NCBI GenBank assembly: GCA_936440205.1
Contig: OW387150.1
Span: forward strand, 11,072,152 to 11,136,151
Reading direction: 5' to 3'
DNA: 64,000 nucleotides
Source of the DNA: Lepidonotus clava
Taxonomy: Eukaryota; Annelida; Polychaeta; Phyllodocida; Polynoidae
Shown: piece by piece, positions 23,513 to 36,100 of the stretch
How positions within the stretch are numbered: position 1 is the stretch's first letter
Layout: each line of letters begins with the position of its first letter
Translations under genes and position numbers: made by a program
Notes under the pieces: generated by a model
Told to the model about the DNA's origin: nothing
The model's input: only the letters and a program-made list of their open reading frames with translations
Databases searched by the model: none

Positions 23513-23744
23513 GAATACACTTTGCATTCATAAGCAGTGTGTTTTATTTTTATCATCTGACAAAGTGACTGGAAAAATAGCACCTTGTGTGATCGTTTTG
23601 TCGGTGGGTCTTATGACTAAAGACCCCATGCTGAGGATAAGTCTAGATTTGACACGTACTTGAGCGGAGCCTGTCACCTACCTTTGTGAGGACTCCATCA
23701 TTAGTGGGCTGAGTCAGGATCCTCCAGTGGGTGTGGGAACAAGT

Positions 23745-23822
23745 GTCAGGTCTCAAACCCTACTCTCCTGATCCCTGGTACAAGGGGCGGACTGGGCGGA
23801 CAAGGCGACCACTCTGCCATTG
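23745..23822 (-). mobile_element. tRNA-derived SINE head or tRNA-like relic
   Basis: On the minus strand TGGCAGAGTGGTC (plus 23807-23819) matches a pol III A box of the Ser/Leu tRNA type. GGTTTGAGACC (plus 23749-23759) matches the B box with two changes. Spacing of about 48 bp suits a tRNA with a long variable arm. The acceptor ends do not pair well, so it is a relic or SINE head rather than a working tRNA gene. Confidence 0.5.
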
Positions 23823-24542
23823 TGGGGCGGACAATGCATAGAGTTTAGTTGGCAGCTTGTGTGAGAATGATACTGAAGTAATTAGGGTTTCTATTTCTGT
23901 GAAGTGAATGAGTCTCAGGTCAATCCACACTTTGGAGATAAGGATAACAACATTTGTGATCGTGTGAGAAAATTATTAATAATAAGTAAAATAGTTTAGA
24001 ACGAATTATGTCTAGCTGATAACAGAAAAGATTATCAAGTGAGAGCCTGAACTTTGGTCACCAACAACACAGTTGTTTTGTCTCAGGAAAGTTTGCTGAT
24101 CACATCCAGGATCTTATGGGAAAAGAATAATAAACAATCTGAAAGAAAGGCAAAGAGAATGAAGTGGGATTCTTAATATAATCACTCACCGACTTCTTTC
24201 TCCCATGAAAACAAACAATACCAAGAAGTGGTGATGAAGTAAGAAACATTTGAGAGTATACACATCATTGGAGTATAACGACCGGAGAAAAATACAAAGA
24301 GAAGAATACAAAAAAAAAGACAAAGAAATAGAAGAATGCAAGTATCAAGTTTTAACATGAACATGATCAGAAAATAATTACAGCTGAAAATAACAAGAAG
24401 AAAGGAATCAACTTGTAGCCTGAACATCATCACTACGAACACTGCCATCATCCCCCTCTAGCCATCATAATTAATAGATAATCATCATCACCGACCATCG
24501 CCATCACCCCCACCGCCCCTCAGTCCCTCCTCGCGGCCCACG

Positions 24543-24606
24543 ATGGGGTCGCACTGGGAGGAGGTGGTGCAGCGGTTCAGACAGAAGTTTCTGCCAAAAT
24601 ATGGAC
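24543..24606 (+). CDS. Alternative first coding exon of CLASP (21 residues)
   Basis: The ATG at 24543 (context ACGATGG) opens 21 codons (start MGSHWEEVVQRF) plus one base, ending at the perfect donor GTGAGT. Phase 1 matches the acceptor at 27004, giving Pro across the junction. The exon is GC-rich in an AT-rich region. A pyrimidine-rich CCCCTCAG ending at 24523 could be an acceptor for a spliced leader. The short amphipathic cap (alternating Val/Phe/Leu with Arg/Lys/Glu) would replace TOG1. It matches no CLASP N-terminus known to me. Confidence 0.65.
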
Positions 24607-27003
24607 GTGAGTAAAAGGCCGGGCGTGATCAAAGCCCCCTCACACCTCCCCCGGTGTGCTGGTAGGCTGGGCTGAATAAAGCGTACATTACACTCTGCGA
24701 TTTTGACTACCTGGAATTTCGAAATTGTTAAGTCAGTTGTCATTGAAAATGACAGGAACCCATGTCTGTTACATACCATTTGAAAGAGAATTAAAAACAA
24801 TATATTACAATGATGTATAGCATGTCTATAATGATTATTCCCTATTCCAACTGTCGATTTGTGAATCGGGCGTAAAAATCGTCTAGTAGAATAATACTCC
24901 TTGAAAGCCCATATTCCCGAAGATGAATTTGGCTATCGGGATTCATAATTTCTAGGTTGTCATAAGAACAGGACCCAGAAAATTCAAAATCCTTTCTTAT
25001 GATATATAACACAGTTATAATTAGCCCATATATATACTGACGATTTCATAAATCGCGAGAGAAATCGGATAGTGGGACCCAGCCTTTCAGACTGGGGGCA
25101 GAGGTTAAAGTATGGGAGAGCGTCGGGGGCATTCACCATAATCCCACCTGGTTATTCCGATCACACACCTCACTGTTCGCCCGGCTAGCACGCACAGTTT
25201 AAACAAACTTGGTACGACTTACCTGTCCAGGAAAAAAGTTGTTGAATTTTCTGAATTTGTGTTTTTTTCCCTTGAATTTCATGAATTCTCAAAGGTGTGG
25301 AACAGAGTGGTCTGTCTGCTTTTAGTTAAAGGATTGAAATTTAAATGTTTATATTGTGACGGTTGCACATCGCGCTAAAGGCAATCCATCGAACACAATG
25401 TTGCACTTCTTTTTTTAACTGAATTCATTCTATTCTTTTAAATTTTATAACTTTATTTTTGGACTCAAGTAGTAGCATAGAAATATGTTCGTGAGGCTTA
25501 GTTACAAAAATAGAGTATAATGTAATACTGTGTGGTGACGAAAAGGTCTTCTCCCCTTGGACGGACAAAAATGGAGTATTACATAAATACTTATTTCATC
25601 AATTTTACCATAATGATCGATTGATGCCATACAAACAACATTGTGATATATGGTAAACATTAATCGTTATTACACCAATTACTAACGTCTCACCCCCCCC
25701 CCCCCCACCCCCTTACTACTACAGTTAAGTGGAAGCAAGATAAAGTGACCTATCTAAAGAGTTTAGCCTGGGCCTTATCAGATGTTTACAGGTATTTAGT
25801 AGTTTTTCAGCGGACCCTTGGCTGAGTCAGGCAGAGGTTATCCGACGAAACATCCTCACCCTTCACGCTTGGTTGACCCAGTTTGTCCGGACATTACCCA
25901 GGTGGCCACCCCAGGCCCGGCCATGCAGGCCTAAAGCTTTACCTCAAGCCCCACAAGCCTTAGAGCTTAACATAAAAGGTGCATCTTGTCAAAGGAAACC
26001 AAAGCAAGGGTGAGCTTGTCAAAAGAAACCAAAGCAAATGCCTTAAAATACCCCTAGTCATCGGGTGGTTGTCACTCGGGCATGGAGTCATCGGGTGCTT
26101 GTCACTGGGACTTGTCACTAATATCTGCACCTCTGATAAGTTACAGTAACTTACACTCTCCAAGCATAGGTGTGAGTGAATATCCCATGTTGTTGTACTA
26201 AGTGTAACACACAGTATAAGATTGGAGAGTGAAAGAGTCCTTGTCAGGTGGCATATTGTTGCTACAGAACCGTTACCTGGATAACAGTCAGGTGACGGAC
26301 GTCTGTCATCTGTGTTTATTGATGAGACGTCTGTCATTCAGGTTTGTTGTTCATGTTTCCCTTTACCTGCCAGTGAGTTTTTGTTGGGAGTCTTGACATT
26401 AGGGACAGAGGCTTAAAATGGTCATGGACTTTGTCCTGTTGAATACAAGGTAGAAGCTGTTTTGAATTAATCGGTCTTCAATATATCGGTACATGCTCCA
26501 ATATATAAAAAATACATGAGTTCAAATATGATGTTGCACGGAGCGGACTTGAAATATGAAAAACAAACTGTCGAATTAACACCTATTAGATGTACGACTT
26601 AGTGTAAGGACATTACGTGCATACATAGTATCTAAAATTATCGAGTACCTTTTGTGCACAGTGTGGCTGCTGGTCACCACACCCATATAGTCCCAAAAGA
26701 TTGTTATACGAAGAAATATCTTTCTGACTGACATTCCTGAGGATGGTCAGTAATATACAATGTACATGGGTCGTGATATCCATGATTTCCTAATGTACCA
26801 TGAAATAACTCCATGGAGAGGAGAAAACAGGAATTCCTTAATTAACGTTTTCTTGGGTGTTCCAAACATTCCAGTTATTCTAAAAACAAAACGTAACAAG
26901 GCGGAAGGAAAAAAATATACCACAGAATTCTTCAGATAATTAAGTCATTACGTTGAAACAATTTCATGGAAATATATTCTTAACTTTGCCTTCTTTCTTG
27001 CAG
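24607..27003. other. Intron before the first shared CLASP exon
   Basis: Apart from the inverted repeat copies near 24745-25095, a poly-C tract near 25690 and two small direct repeats near 25980-26110 (units of about 32-37 bp), I see nothing here. No exon was found. Confidence 0.6.
24745..25095 (-). repeat. Inverted copies of the 225-bp repeat
   Basis: Read on the minus strand, this contains cactatccgatttctctcgcgattt and ttaattctctttcaaatggtatg blocks matching the tandem units at 7588-8255. About one and a half to two units are present. The arrangement places related repeats in opposite orientation 17 kb apart, flanking three of the alternative first exons. Confidence 0.65.
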
Positions 27004-27132
27004 CCTCCAGTGCCCGAGATGAGACGGACTTCGCCAAGCCGGTGGGTGTACCCAAGGTGTCGACAGCCAAGCGGTCGTCCAGCATGAGCGGGCCGTCCCG
27101 CCGCAGCGCGGGCAGCAAGCCGCCCTCGGCAG
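27004..27132 (+). CDS. CLASP: CLASP exon: first shared exon after the alternative starts
   Basis: It is 129 nt, phase 1 in and phase 1 out, with acceptor TTGCAG and donor GTGAGT. It reads SSARDETDFAKPVG then a Ser/Arg/Lys stretch ending KPPSAG. It matches in position the low-complexity basic segment between TOG1 and TOG2 of vertebrate CLASPs. It is the common target for upstream first exons, and for the TOG1 part if that exists upstream. Being symmetric, it could also be skipped in frame. Confidence 0.85.
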
Positions 27133-30100
27133 GTGAGTCGGGGTGGTCTAATCTGAGTGAACGCAGTCTTATAGTATCAGGTTCTGTGTGATCTGGGACA
27201 GGTTTAGTGGTCAGAAAGAGTGACCCCTTCTAACCAACGTTAATTGGCCATTTGGGGATAAAAGGAAAGGGAATTCATTCAATTTAAATGATGATAATGT
27301 ATAAAAGGGAAAATTGAAAAAAAAGAAAACAGGGAAAAAAGAGATAAATTGGAAGAAGGAAAAAAAAAGAGAGGAAAAATTGAAGAATAAGAATAAAAAG
27401 AAGACGACCCTACTAAACAGTTGACAAATATACAAACAAAAAATCTAAATTGGATTGCGTAACGGCACTTGAAAAAGGTAGGTGTTCGTGACTGACCAGA
27501 GGTAGACTAATTGGGGTGATTTTGCCATCTGTTACACGTGGTTTTAGTCACGTTACTTCCGTACACTATGTCGTATGACAGGCAGGGATAGTCATTAATG
27601 GGATGAACATGTCGACGATCAGATTTGTATCATTTCTTTTTCTTTCTCTTCTTCCAATATTATGAAACATCATTTTCTTTTCTTGTTTGAAAATATTTCT
27701 AAAGTTAGCGAACCAAATTTTTTGTTTATTTGTCTTCCGTTTACTCGGGCTGTTTAACTCATTCAAAAGAAAATGTAAAATAATAGCATTAAAAGTTATT
27801 TTCTCGTCCTTTTGCTGGCTAGTAACCCTAGAGAAAACCTTGTTTAGTGCACTTGTTGTAGGTAATTTTAAACGACTGGTTTAACTGTTCCCAGTAAATG
27901 CTGTACTTCTCGTCACCCCTCTCGTATTGTAACAGTTTCAATGTAAAGAAAACTTCTCCCTAACTCAACAAAAAAACAACTCAACTTCCTTCTAAGCTTT
28001 CTTTGCTGTCATGACGCCAGAAACATACTAAAACGTTTGCTTGCCTTAAACGAAAGAAATCGAGGAAAGTACAAGAAATGTTTCATAAAACAAAGATATA
28101 TCTTTCTTACTTAGATCTACAATCTTCTCTATAAATAATACAAAAAAGGTGGGGCTCAGGAACTGCGTGGACAGAATAGATTCAAACTTTAAACATGATA
28201 TGTTTGTTGAGGCGGCGAGAAAATAACAAATAACCAGAATTTTGAAATTCCACAAATGTATCAGCTGATAGACGAATAGAAATATGAATAATATTAAAGT
28301 GGGGAAAAAGCCATTGGAGCCTTTTGCTATATTTGACCTTTACACATATGGAAAGAAACTTTAACACATATTTAAAGAAATTGTTTCTTAGAATGTTAAA
28401 AGTATTGTAAAAGTATTGAATAAATTTACGTGTATTTACAAGCATTGTGACAACACATTTTAGCCGCCATTAATTTTGTAGTCATGTAAAGACAAAAAAA
28501 AGATTGAAAGAAAACAAAAAACGGTGCGTCACAAATCCAGCAATTTGTTTAGTTAACTCTAATTTGGTGGTACAAATGGAAAATCTCAGAATCAACAAAT
28601 TTGGTAATTTAAAGTCGTAAATTGATGACCAAGCAAATTTGACGCAGCTTCCTGATCCCTTACATATAATATCTAACACAATAACCCTGAAACCCCGCTC
28701 GTCCCCACCTGTGGGGACGGACCCTGGAGCATGCCCAGGTGTGTTCTCACCTCTCTTACCTCTCTGTCCCTCCGCTGACCAGTGCCCGCCACGCCCAAGA
28801 AGAAGCGGGTACCGAGTGCAGGTAACGACACCCACACCCCACACCCACACCTCACACACCCACCACCACACTTTCTCCGTCCTTTAAGACTTGGTTGTTG
28901 CTGTTGTTGATGTTGTTGTGATGAGTTCCTCACCATTTCTCCTAGCTCAACCGTGTATATTTTGATTCAAAATTGGAATTTTAATCATAGGACACTTGTC
29001 ACCCTTTAGATGAAGGCGTTTCGATCTTGCATCAGTTAATTATCTGTAAAAGAATTTTATAGGAAAAATACGAGCTTTCAAAAAATGTAATAACACCTGC
29101 AAAAATAATGGAACCACCTGTAGCAGTTGATAAACATATTTTTTTGTTTTATGTGAATAATTTTGAAATGTATTTAGGGCATTTGGTTTTTAAATTCAAT
29201 TATAAATGAACTATCAGTTTATATGCAATACATTTTTAATACTTATGTGTAAGATACCTTAAAACCTCTTACCCTAAAAAAAGACCAGAAACGACAAGGA
29301 GGTGTGCCTCTCAACGCTATGGGCTCGTATGTTTTAAGGGGATTAAAAAAGTTTTATTTAAAAGAAAAGCGATGAGCGATGGAGTCTAGTGAGTCTGGAT
29401 GTCTAATTCTAAAGGCTGAGGCGAGCTGAATTCTGTGTGTCTTATGTGTGCTCTTTGTATGTTGACATAAATAACATACACATTATGTACTGTTATGTTG
29501 GTTTACGTGGAGTTGTAGTGTAGCCCATCGCTGCCAAATGTTACATAGGGGTGTGAGTAGCCTGTTCGGGATAGTTACAACGTTTCAGAGTCTTTACCCA
29601 AAGGCAGGTCTTTTGTTTTAACTCGTGATAAACTTAGCTAAGAAATCATGAAATAAAACATATCAAATAATCCTCAAAACAGCTAAAATTGGTTAAAAAA
29701 TGTTAAGTCCTAATAAACCTAGAAAATGTTTACTCACACCCTTATTGTGTAACTGAAGAAATGAACATTTAGAATTTTTAGAGATAAGGTAGGAATAGAT
29801 AAGTTGGAGCTTAGACGGGAAAAAATTAAACAAATTTTGTTTAAATCCGAAATCGTCAAATCATTCTGATAGTTGTAAGTAGCCTAGGACAGAACGTTTC
29901 TTGAGACAGGTTTTGTTTCTTCTTGGGTCAGTATGCTTTTATGCGTTTCATGATATCCTTCTTGAATTTACATGCAGTGTTATGTATATGCGGTATGTTT
30001 AATATCAGCCTCATGCTTTAGCACATGTAGACATGTGGCGTTGAAAATCATAGATTATGTATCTATGATTGAAGCAAAGTGCTTTTTGTTTGAATCATTT

Positions 30101-33100
30101 GTTTGTATATTACGTACTTCTTGTGCGTATTTGTCTTCGTATGAGGCCAATGCTTCTTAATTTCAGCTGTGTCAGCATCCAATTTAAACTCAATGGAAGC
30201 CTAAACTACCTAGTTATTTTCAGGACTACATGTGGCGAATATAGGCCAGCGTTTCCTGAAGAGATTGAACCTGCCCAAAGAACGACTTGTTTTAATGATT
30301 AGCTGACCCATTTCCGGGCAGGACCCCCCACCACACACCTGGTGTGGGGTATGGAGTAAGGGCCACTCAGCACTGAGGGGATGGGAATGGGTTGGGGGGG
30401 GGGGGGGGGGGTTACTCAGTATGAAAAGGTGCAGACCATCAGGCAACTAATGTAAATTCTAGAAGCGGGTGTCTTCAGAATGTTGAATTAAGGTACAGTC
30501 ATCAGTTTCTAGAACGGTTTAAGATGTAGTAATATTGACTCCAGAGCCCAAAAGTAAGGGGTCTGTGATTAAAATAAAGCCTCTTTGTATGAGCCTCTGT
30601 GTTCCCACTTTGTACCAAAGAGTAGCCACTGCCAGACGACTCTGCGAGACAAGAGACCGTGAATGTCAAAATTAAGGGGCAATCTGCTCCATTATAGGAA
30701 CTTCTTCCACAGAATGGTAAAGGAACCATGACGGGTAATTGGCTAACTTTGTAACATAATTTCACCAATAATAAAAGGAAAATATTGTCAGAAAATTTCT
30801 TAAGCATTTTTGGTGATCTTTTTGTCCCTTTTAATGTACTTAACCCCCCCCCCCCCCCCCCCCAATAGATCAATTTACTAATTTAATAAAGGGCAGTCAG
30901 TTGAGTTCAGGAACGGTGCGTCACGAAAAGGAAGGGCGTTAGATTGGCATTGGATATCAACATTTAAAGAGTCAGTACACCCCCCCACCCCCACCCCCCT
31001 ACTCCGGACCCCACACCCCTCCTGTCACTCCTCCCTAGGCTTGTGTACAGACAGGTCGTGGAGTCTTCAGCCCAGGCAAGGTGTTGGAAGAGTGATCACA
31101 GTTAAATGGCTACATGTGTTTCTGTGAATCCAGGCCTACCTTTGGTCTCCGCACCTGGCCATGGGAACAGTTCCCTTTGCAAGTATCGGCCTGAAAGGGT
31201 TGTAAAACTGCCCTAATTTTATTGAAGTGTAAATGGATCAAATGTATTACCACTGTAGGATACCAGGGCTAAGTTATGCCATCGATAAAAAGCTGGGTAA
31301 ATTAATCCTTTCCAAAAACTAATTTTAGAAGAAGAATATTTGTATAGTAATTGTATAGGAAAACATAGCATACAGAGAAATAACCTGGTTTGATCAAGAA
31401 AATTATAGTTGCTTGAAGTATACTATAGGAAAACAGCGCACAGAAAAAGAATCAGGTTTGATCGAGAATATTCTAGCAGCTTGAATTGGTGTACAAAAAG
31501 TCCTTCCAGGATTCGAACCCACAACATAGCTAGCTGTTTGGAGGGGGTTGCTAACCCTGACACTATGAAGCCAAATCGAATATGGAGAGGGGAACTAAAT
31601 AATGGTGTGATGACCTAATTTGCTGGTTCACACAGGTCTTTTAAAAAACTGTTTAACAAATCAGCAACCAAATGGACTGGCTTGAATGTAACAGCCTATT
31701 TCGCTGGTTCTTGGTATGGCCTGAATAAGTTCAGTGTGTAGACTGTAACATGCGAAAGGCCATCATTTTAGAAGTAGTAGGGTAATCAACAATGGCAGAT
31801 TAATTACCCCTATTTATCGCCATAACTGAGCCTGTACCCATCATGTGGCCATAGACACAGACCTACACACACCAGGTACCAGCATACAATCTACCACTCA
31901 CCAGATGTCGCTGTCTGGTCTCTTCCGTCTCGCCTAGATCCTGCACTCTCCAGGCAGAGACAGGTGCTCTATGTGGATCATAGATAACATCTCTGATTGG
32001 AGAGTGCGGACAGTTTAGATTGAGTGATAGTGAGTCATTCAGACAGAATGAGCTGCCTCCCCCCCTCCCATGAGCAGCTCACCCCCTCCCCTTGTAATTG
32101 GTGTAAAACACCAGTCAGGAGCGGGTCACCATGTCAGAACAGAAACTAGGTCACAGGAACGCTCTGCTCACTAACTCACTCAGTCTCCAATCACAGGACA
32201 TAATGAGGCACAGTATGGGGAATTGGTCCTGGATCTTTTGAAAATCTGCTGGGAGATTTGCTGAAATTTGGGTAGCTTATGGGTTACATTAGTTGGGTAC
32301 TGCAAGTTTGGGGAAGAGTACCTGGGGAGGTAGTAGGGGAAAATGGGTGTGTTCGAGGTACTATTAGAGGTTCTGGGGTGAGAAAGTGAGTGAGTCATGA
32401 CCTGGCTCACCCCAGCTCGCAGCACGCGCGTGCACGAACGCCCCCACCCCCTGGTCGTCCACCCCAACCCTCAGACAGCCGTAAACAAAGGAGGGTCACT
32501 GCTGGGGCCGGGGGTGGGGAAGTAAACGTGCGCCGGCCGCCACCCGACAAAAACCCTTCAGTCTCCGCATCCCCAACACTTCCCTTGGGTCGGCATCACT
32601 TGGCCTGAGACTCAGTGGGGAAGTCGGGGAGACACACACACAGGGACACGTTCACAGGCTTTTAAACTTAGACATTTAAACCTACGCTCACGGATTTAAA
32701 CCCACCCACCTCACGTACAGGAGCTACCGGATAATCTGTATTACCCTAACCTGCGCTGCGAGCCCCTCCTCTGTTCCGGAATGGCAATATTCAGAGACGA
32801 ATACTTTGTCTATTATTGCTCCTGAGTATGATATTTGGCCGGAGAGGTGGTAACATCTACTAGTACTATTTTAGTAGTACGGTTTTGTGACCATGTAACT
32901 TATACTACTACAAGGAGGAGATGGCGTTTGTGAATGGGTTGTAGTGATTGACAGGAGGAGGCGGGGCGTAGCGGTGAATGGGGGTGTTACTATAACACCA
33001 CCAGGTGGGCCCCTGGTCTATTATCACAGCTAATATTGTACCAGTATACAACCAGAGACCAAGGTAGCCATTTGGCATCTGCCGACCCCTGTCAGACTCT

Positions 33101-36100
33101 CAATACACATTCACATGCATACAAAAACACCCTCCCACCCACCCCCAGCATCATTAGTGTTAGTAGATCGGAGGAGGCCAGTCGCCCCTTAATTGGGCCC
33201 AGTCTGTCAGTTTAGTCCCGGATCTGTACCATGGAGCTACCGTTATGATTACCACAGCAGGGCACAGGCCTGTCTGGGTTATTCCGTCATGGATCAGTGA
33301 TTTACCCATAAAACTAACCATGGATTTTGCGAATATTCAATACAAAAATATGTGTAGCTAGATATGGAAGTACTGCTACATTTGGAGGATTTATGGCAGA
33401 AATGCAGAATTTTTAGGATAGAATAAGATATGCGAGTTTCGTGGACATGGTCCAGTGACTCCACTGATGCTGATTATTCCGGCATGAATCAGTGATGTAA
33501 TTATTAAACCAACCCTGGATTATGCAGAGTTTCGATATAAAAATGTGTGCATTTAGATACGGCAGGACTACTAGGTGTAGAGGATCTGTGGCAATCATGC
33601 AGAACTTTTAGGATAAAATAAGATATGTGGTGTGTGTGTACATCGTTCAATTACTCCATGGAAGCCGATTATTCCGTTATGGATCAGTGAATTGTCAAAC
33701 CAACCCTGGATTTTGCTGATATGTAATGCAAAAATGCGTATAAGTTCAGCTGTGGCAGTATTTCTACACTTGGATCATTTGTGGAAAATATGGCCAAATA
33801 ATATGATTGAATAAGATGTGGTTGGTTCGTGGACACGGTCGAGTGACTTCATGGATAGTGTGCACGGAGGACACGCTTCATTGATAGCCTAGATTAGTCT
33901 GAGCCGGGGATTGACTGTTAATTATAAAGCCGTCGTCATGGCCAAAGAGGTGATAGACGTGGAGTACGTCAAACGACGCTGTCCCGGCTTTGTCCCCCGG
34001 GGAAATAAGTTGTTCTGTAAGTACAAATTAGGAGGGCTACTCTGAAAAAAAGAAAGTTAAAATGAATCGGGACATCCCATACAAACGATGCAAGAAATTT
34101 GACTGAAAAGAAAACAGTCAGTGGGTCTTGTCTGGACCTTTCATGTTTTGTTTTTAGATTTTAGCTCGTTTCAGCAGAGTCTGACACAGGAAATATCAAT
34201 GTGCAGCTTTCGAAATTCTTAGAATTTACAGGAATACAGCCATTGTCTCATTTTAAACAATGATTTGAATTTTAAGTGTAAAATCAGTTTTGTGTTGTTT
34301 TTTTTTAAATATTTATTTTGTTGTTGTGTCACCATTGTTGTTGATTGTGATGGTTGTGTTTTGGCTATGCACAAATATCTTTTAAGTCTGCTTTGCATTT
34401 GATAATATATAGGGAAATGAATTAAAATGTTACAACTTTGATTTCTCTCCAGGGTCGGGTACGTCGGCAGGGGCGTGCGATGAGGACATGTTCATGAGGA
34501 GTTTTGAAGACGTCCCAAAAGTTCACGTAAGTTTCGTAACTTGTATCTGCAAACAAGTATTTTAGGCTTTGTGTACCGGTCCTCTTGGATATAGATGCTG
34601 CATCAGAAAAAAGCCAAGATTTCAACAATTGCTTAGTTATTCAATTAACTCTATTGTGTTGCGCTCTTATAACCACGTTTACTTTTCGTAAAAAAAAGAT
34701 TGGTCATATTTAGCTTGGTTTTTATAATCGACTAGAATGTTTTGTTATTTTCACAAAATTTTACTTTTATTTATTGATATTGAATCAAAATATGAAAGGA
34801 AGTATCTTGTGAAGCAAGTAACAGTTCAATATTTTAAATGACAGGTCAAAAAAGGATTGGTAGTAAGAAATCTTACCTAGTCACTTTTGTAACATCCGTC
34901 CCGATGTAATCTAAAAATTATATATTTGATGACATAGCAACCTTTTTATGACTTTCTATTGTGTTACAGATATTCTCAGCGAGAGAATTATCAGATCGTA
35001 TAAACAAAATCAAGGATACATTAACAGACGGCAACAATGACTGGGAGAAACGGGTGGAGGCGGTAAGTAGCAAATCTTATGATGTTAGATCCTTTATAAT
35101 TCGGACGAACCTTAACGGATTTCCTGTCGAACTCAAAATGCCGAAAATAGTGTTACATATTTTGATAAATTAGTGTATCCTTTCTTTCCCATACACGTTA
35201 CCTTGACTTGTATTTTTATTTTTAGTGTGAACGTAATAACATATACACTGCACAATCTTAACAAACAAACTTAGTCAAAATTTGATAAGTAGATACACAA
35301 AACTCAACAACATTGTTGGATGATGGTTGATATTTATAGAATTCGACAATAAAGGTGTGCATGGTCAACATATTTTGACTTATTCACAGTCTGCATAAGA
35401 AAAACTTAGTGATGTAGTTGTAGCTTTGTCACAACACTAGCTCATAACCAAATCTACTATGATTTCATAAATGACATACTCTTCCTTGTCTCCAGTTGAA
35501 AGAGGTGCGGTCGCTAGTGATCGCAGGGGCGATAGACTACGACGACTTCATGAGCCAGCTGCGGTCCCTAGAGCAGTGCTTCCAGACGTCGGCCAAAGAC
35601 CTCCGCTCTCAGGTGGTCCGCGAGGCCTGCTTTTCCACTGCGTAAGTACCATTATGCCTTGTTTTACCATTTATATTCCCCCTCCCCCTTAAATATTAAA
35701 CTCAATATTTTAGCCACACATTGATTTGACTTATAAAATAAGAGTCCCTCTTGTGTTTATTCAGAATGACAAACTTCTCTCTAAACAGCAGGTTATTTCA
35801 ACCACTTCAACCAAAATAGTTGGTCTAAAGGTGAAAGAAAATCTACAATATTAAGATATTTTTTAGCTAATTGGTTGGGTATGATGACAGCATTTACACC
35901 TGTCAACTCAATAGTAAAACCAGAAGAGTACTGGGTCTCCCTAGGAAAAAAATCTTAAAATAGTGGTAACTAAACATTTCACATTATCCCCATGGTCAGA
36001 CAATTTTTACCAAAACAGTCATCTGGAAAAATAAAAACACATTAAGTGCAAGTTCAAGGAAAAAACTAAACTTAATCAGCACAAATTAAGCCCACTTAAG

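Larger units (their letters stand above)
15040..24523. other. Intron-like region with many small repeats
   Basis: No strong plus-strand coding exon is seen between the alternative first exons at 14946 and 24543. Recognisable pieces are five MITEs or related fragments, poly-G tracts, four minisatellite-type blocks between 21415 and 23512, a SINE-like fragment and two weak exon candidates, each listed separately. About 15760-17880 shows nothing I can name. Confidence 0.6.
28822..33937. other. Long intron with repeats and a GC-rich patch
   Basis: Contents: poly-G near 30395 and poly-C near 30845 (each about 18 bp), a two-copy tandem at 31354, a SINE-like fragment at 31500, a GC- and CpG-rich patch at about 32390-32610 and a three-copy repeat at 33277. 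The GC-rich patch might belong to the promoter of the first exon at 33938. No further coding exon is supported. Confidence 0.55.

Noticed and set aside
1-27003. Search for TOG1 exons of CLASP
   Set aside because: No segment resembling the conserved TOG1 protein was found in any frame; TOG1 is taken to lie upstream of the window or to be absent.
28482-28936. Overlapping minus-strand frames opposite the 39-nt microexon
   Set aside because: They are shadows of GC-rich sequence around the CLASP microexon, with His/Val/Gly low complexity from CA repeats.
19178-30862. Poly-G and poly-C tracts (near 19180, 20000, 21243, 30395, 30845)
   Set aside because: Simple homopolymers, common in this genome window; no evidence of a specific role and prone to sequencing error.
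31409-31618. 69-codon plus-strand frame
   Set aside because: It is explained by a tandem repeat followed by the SINE-like fragment.
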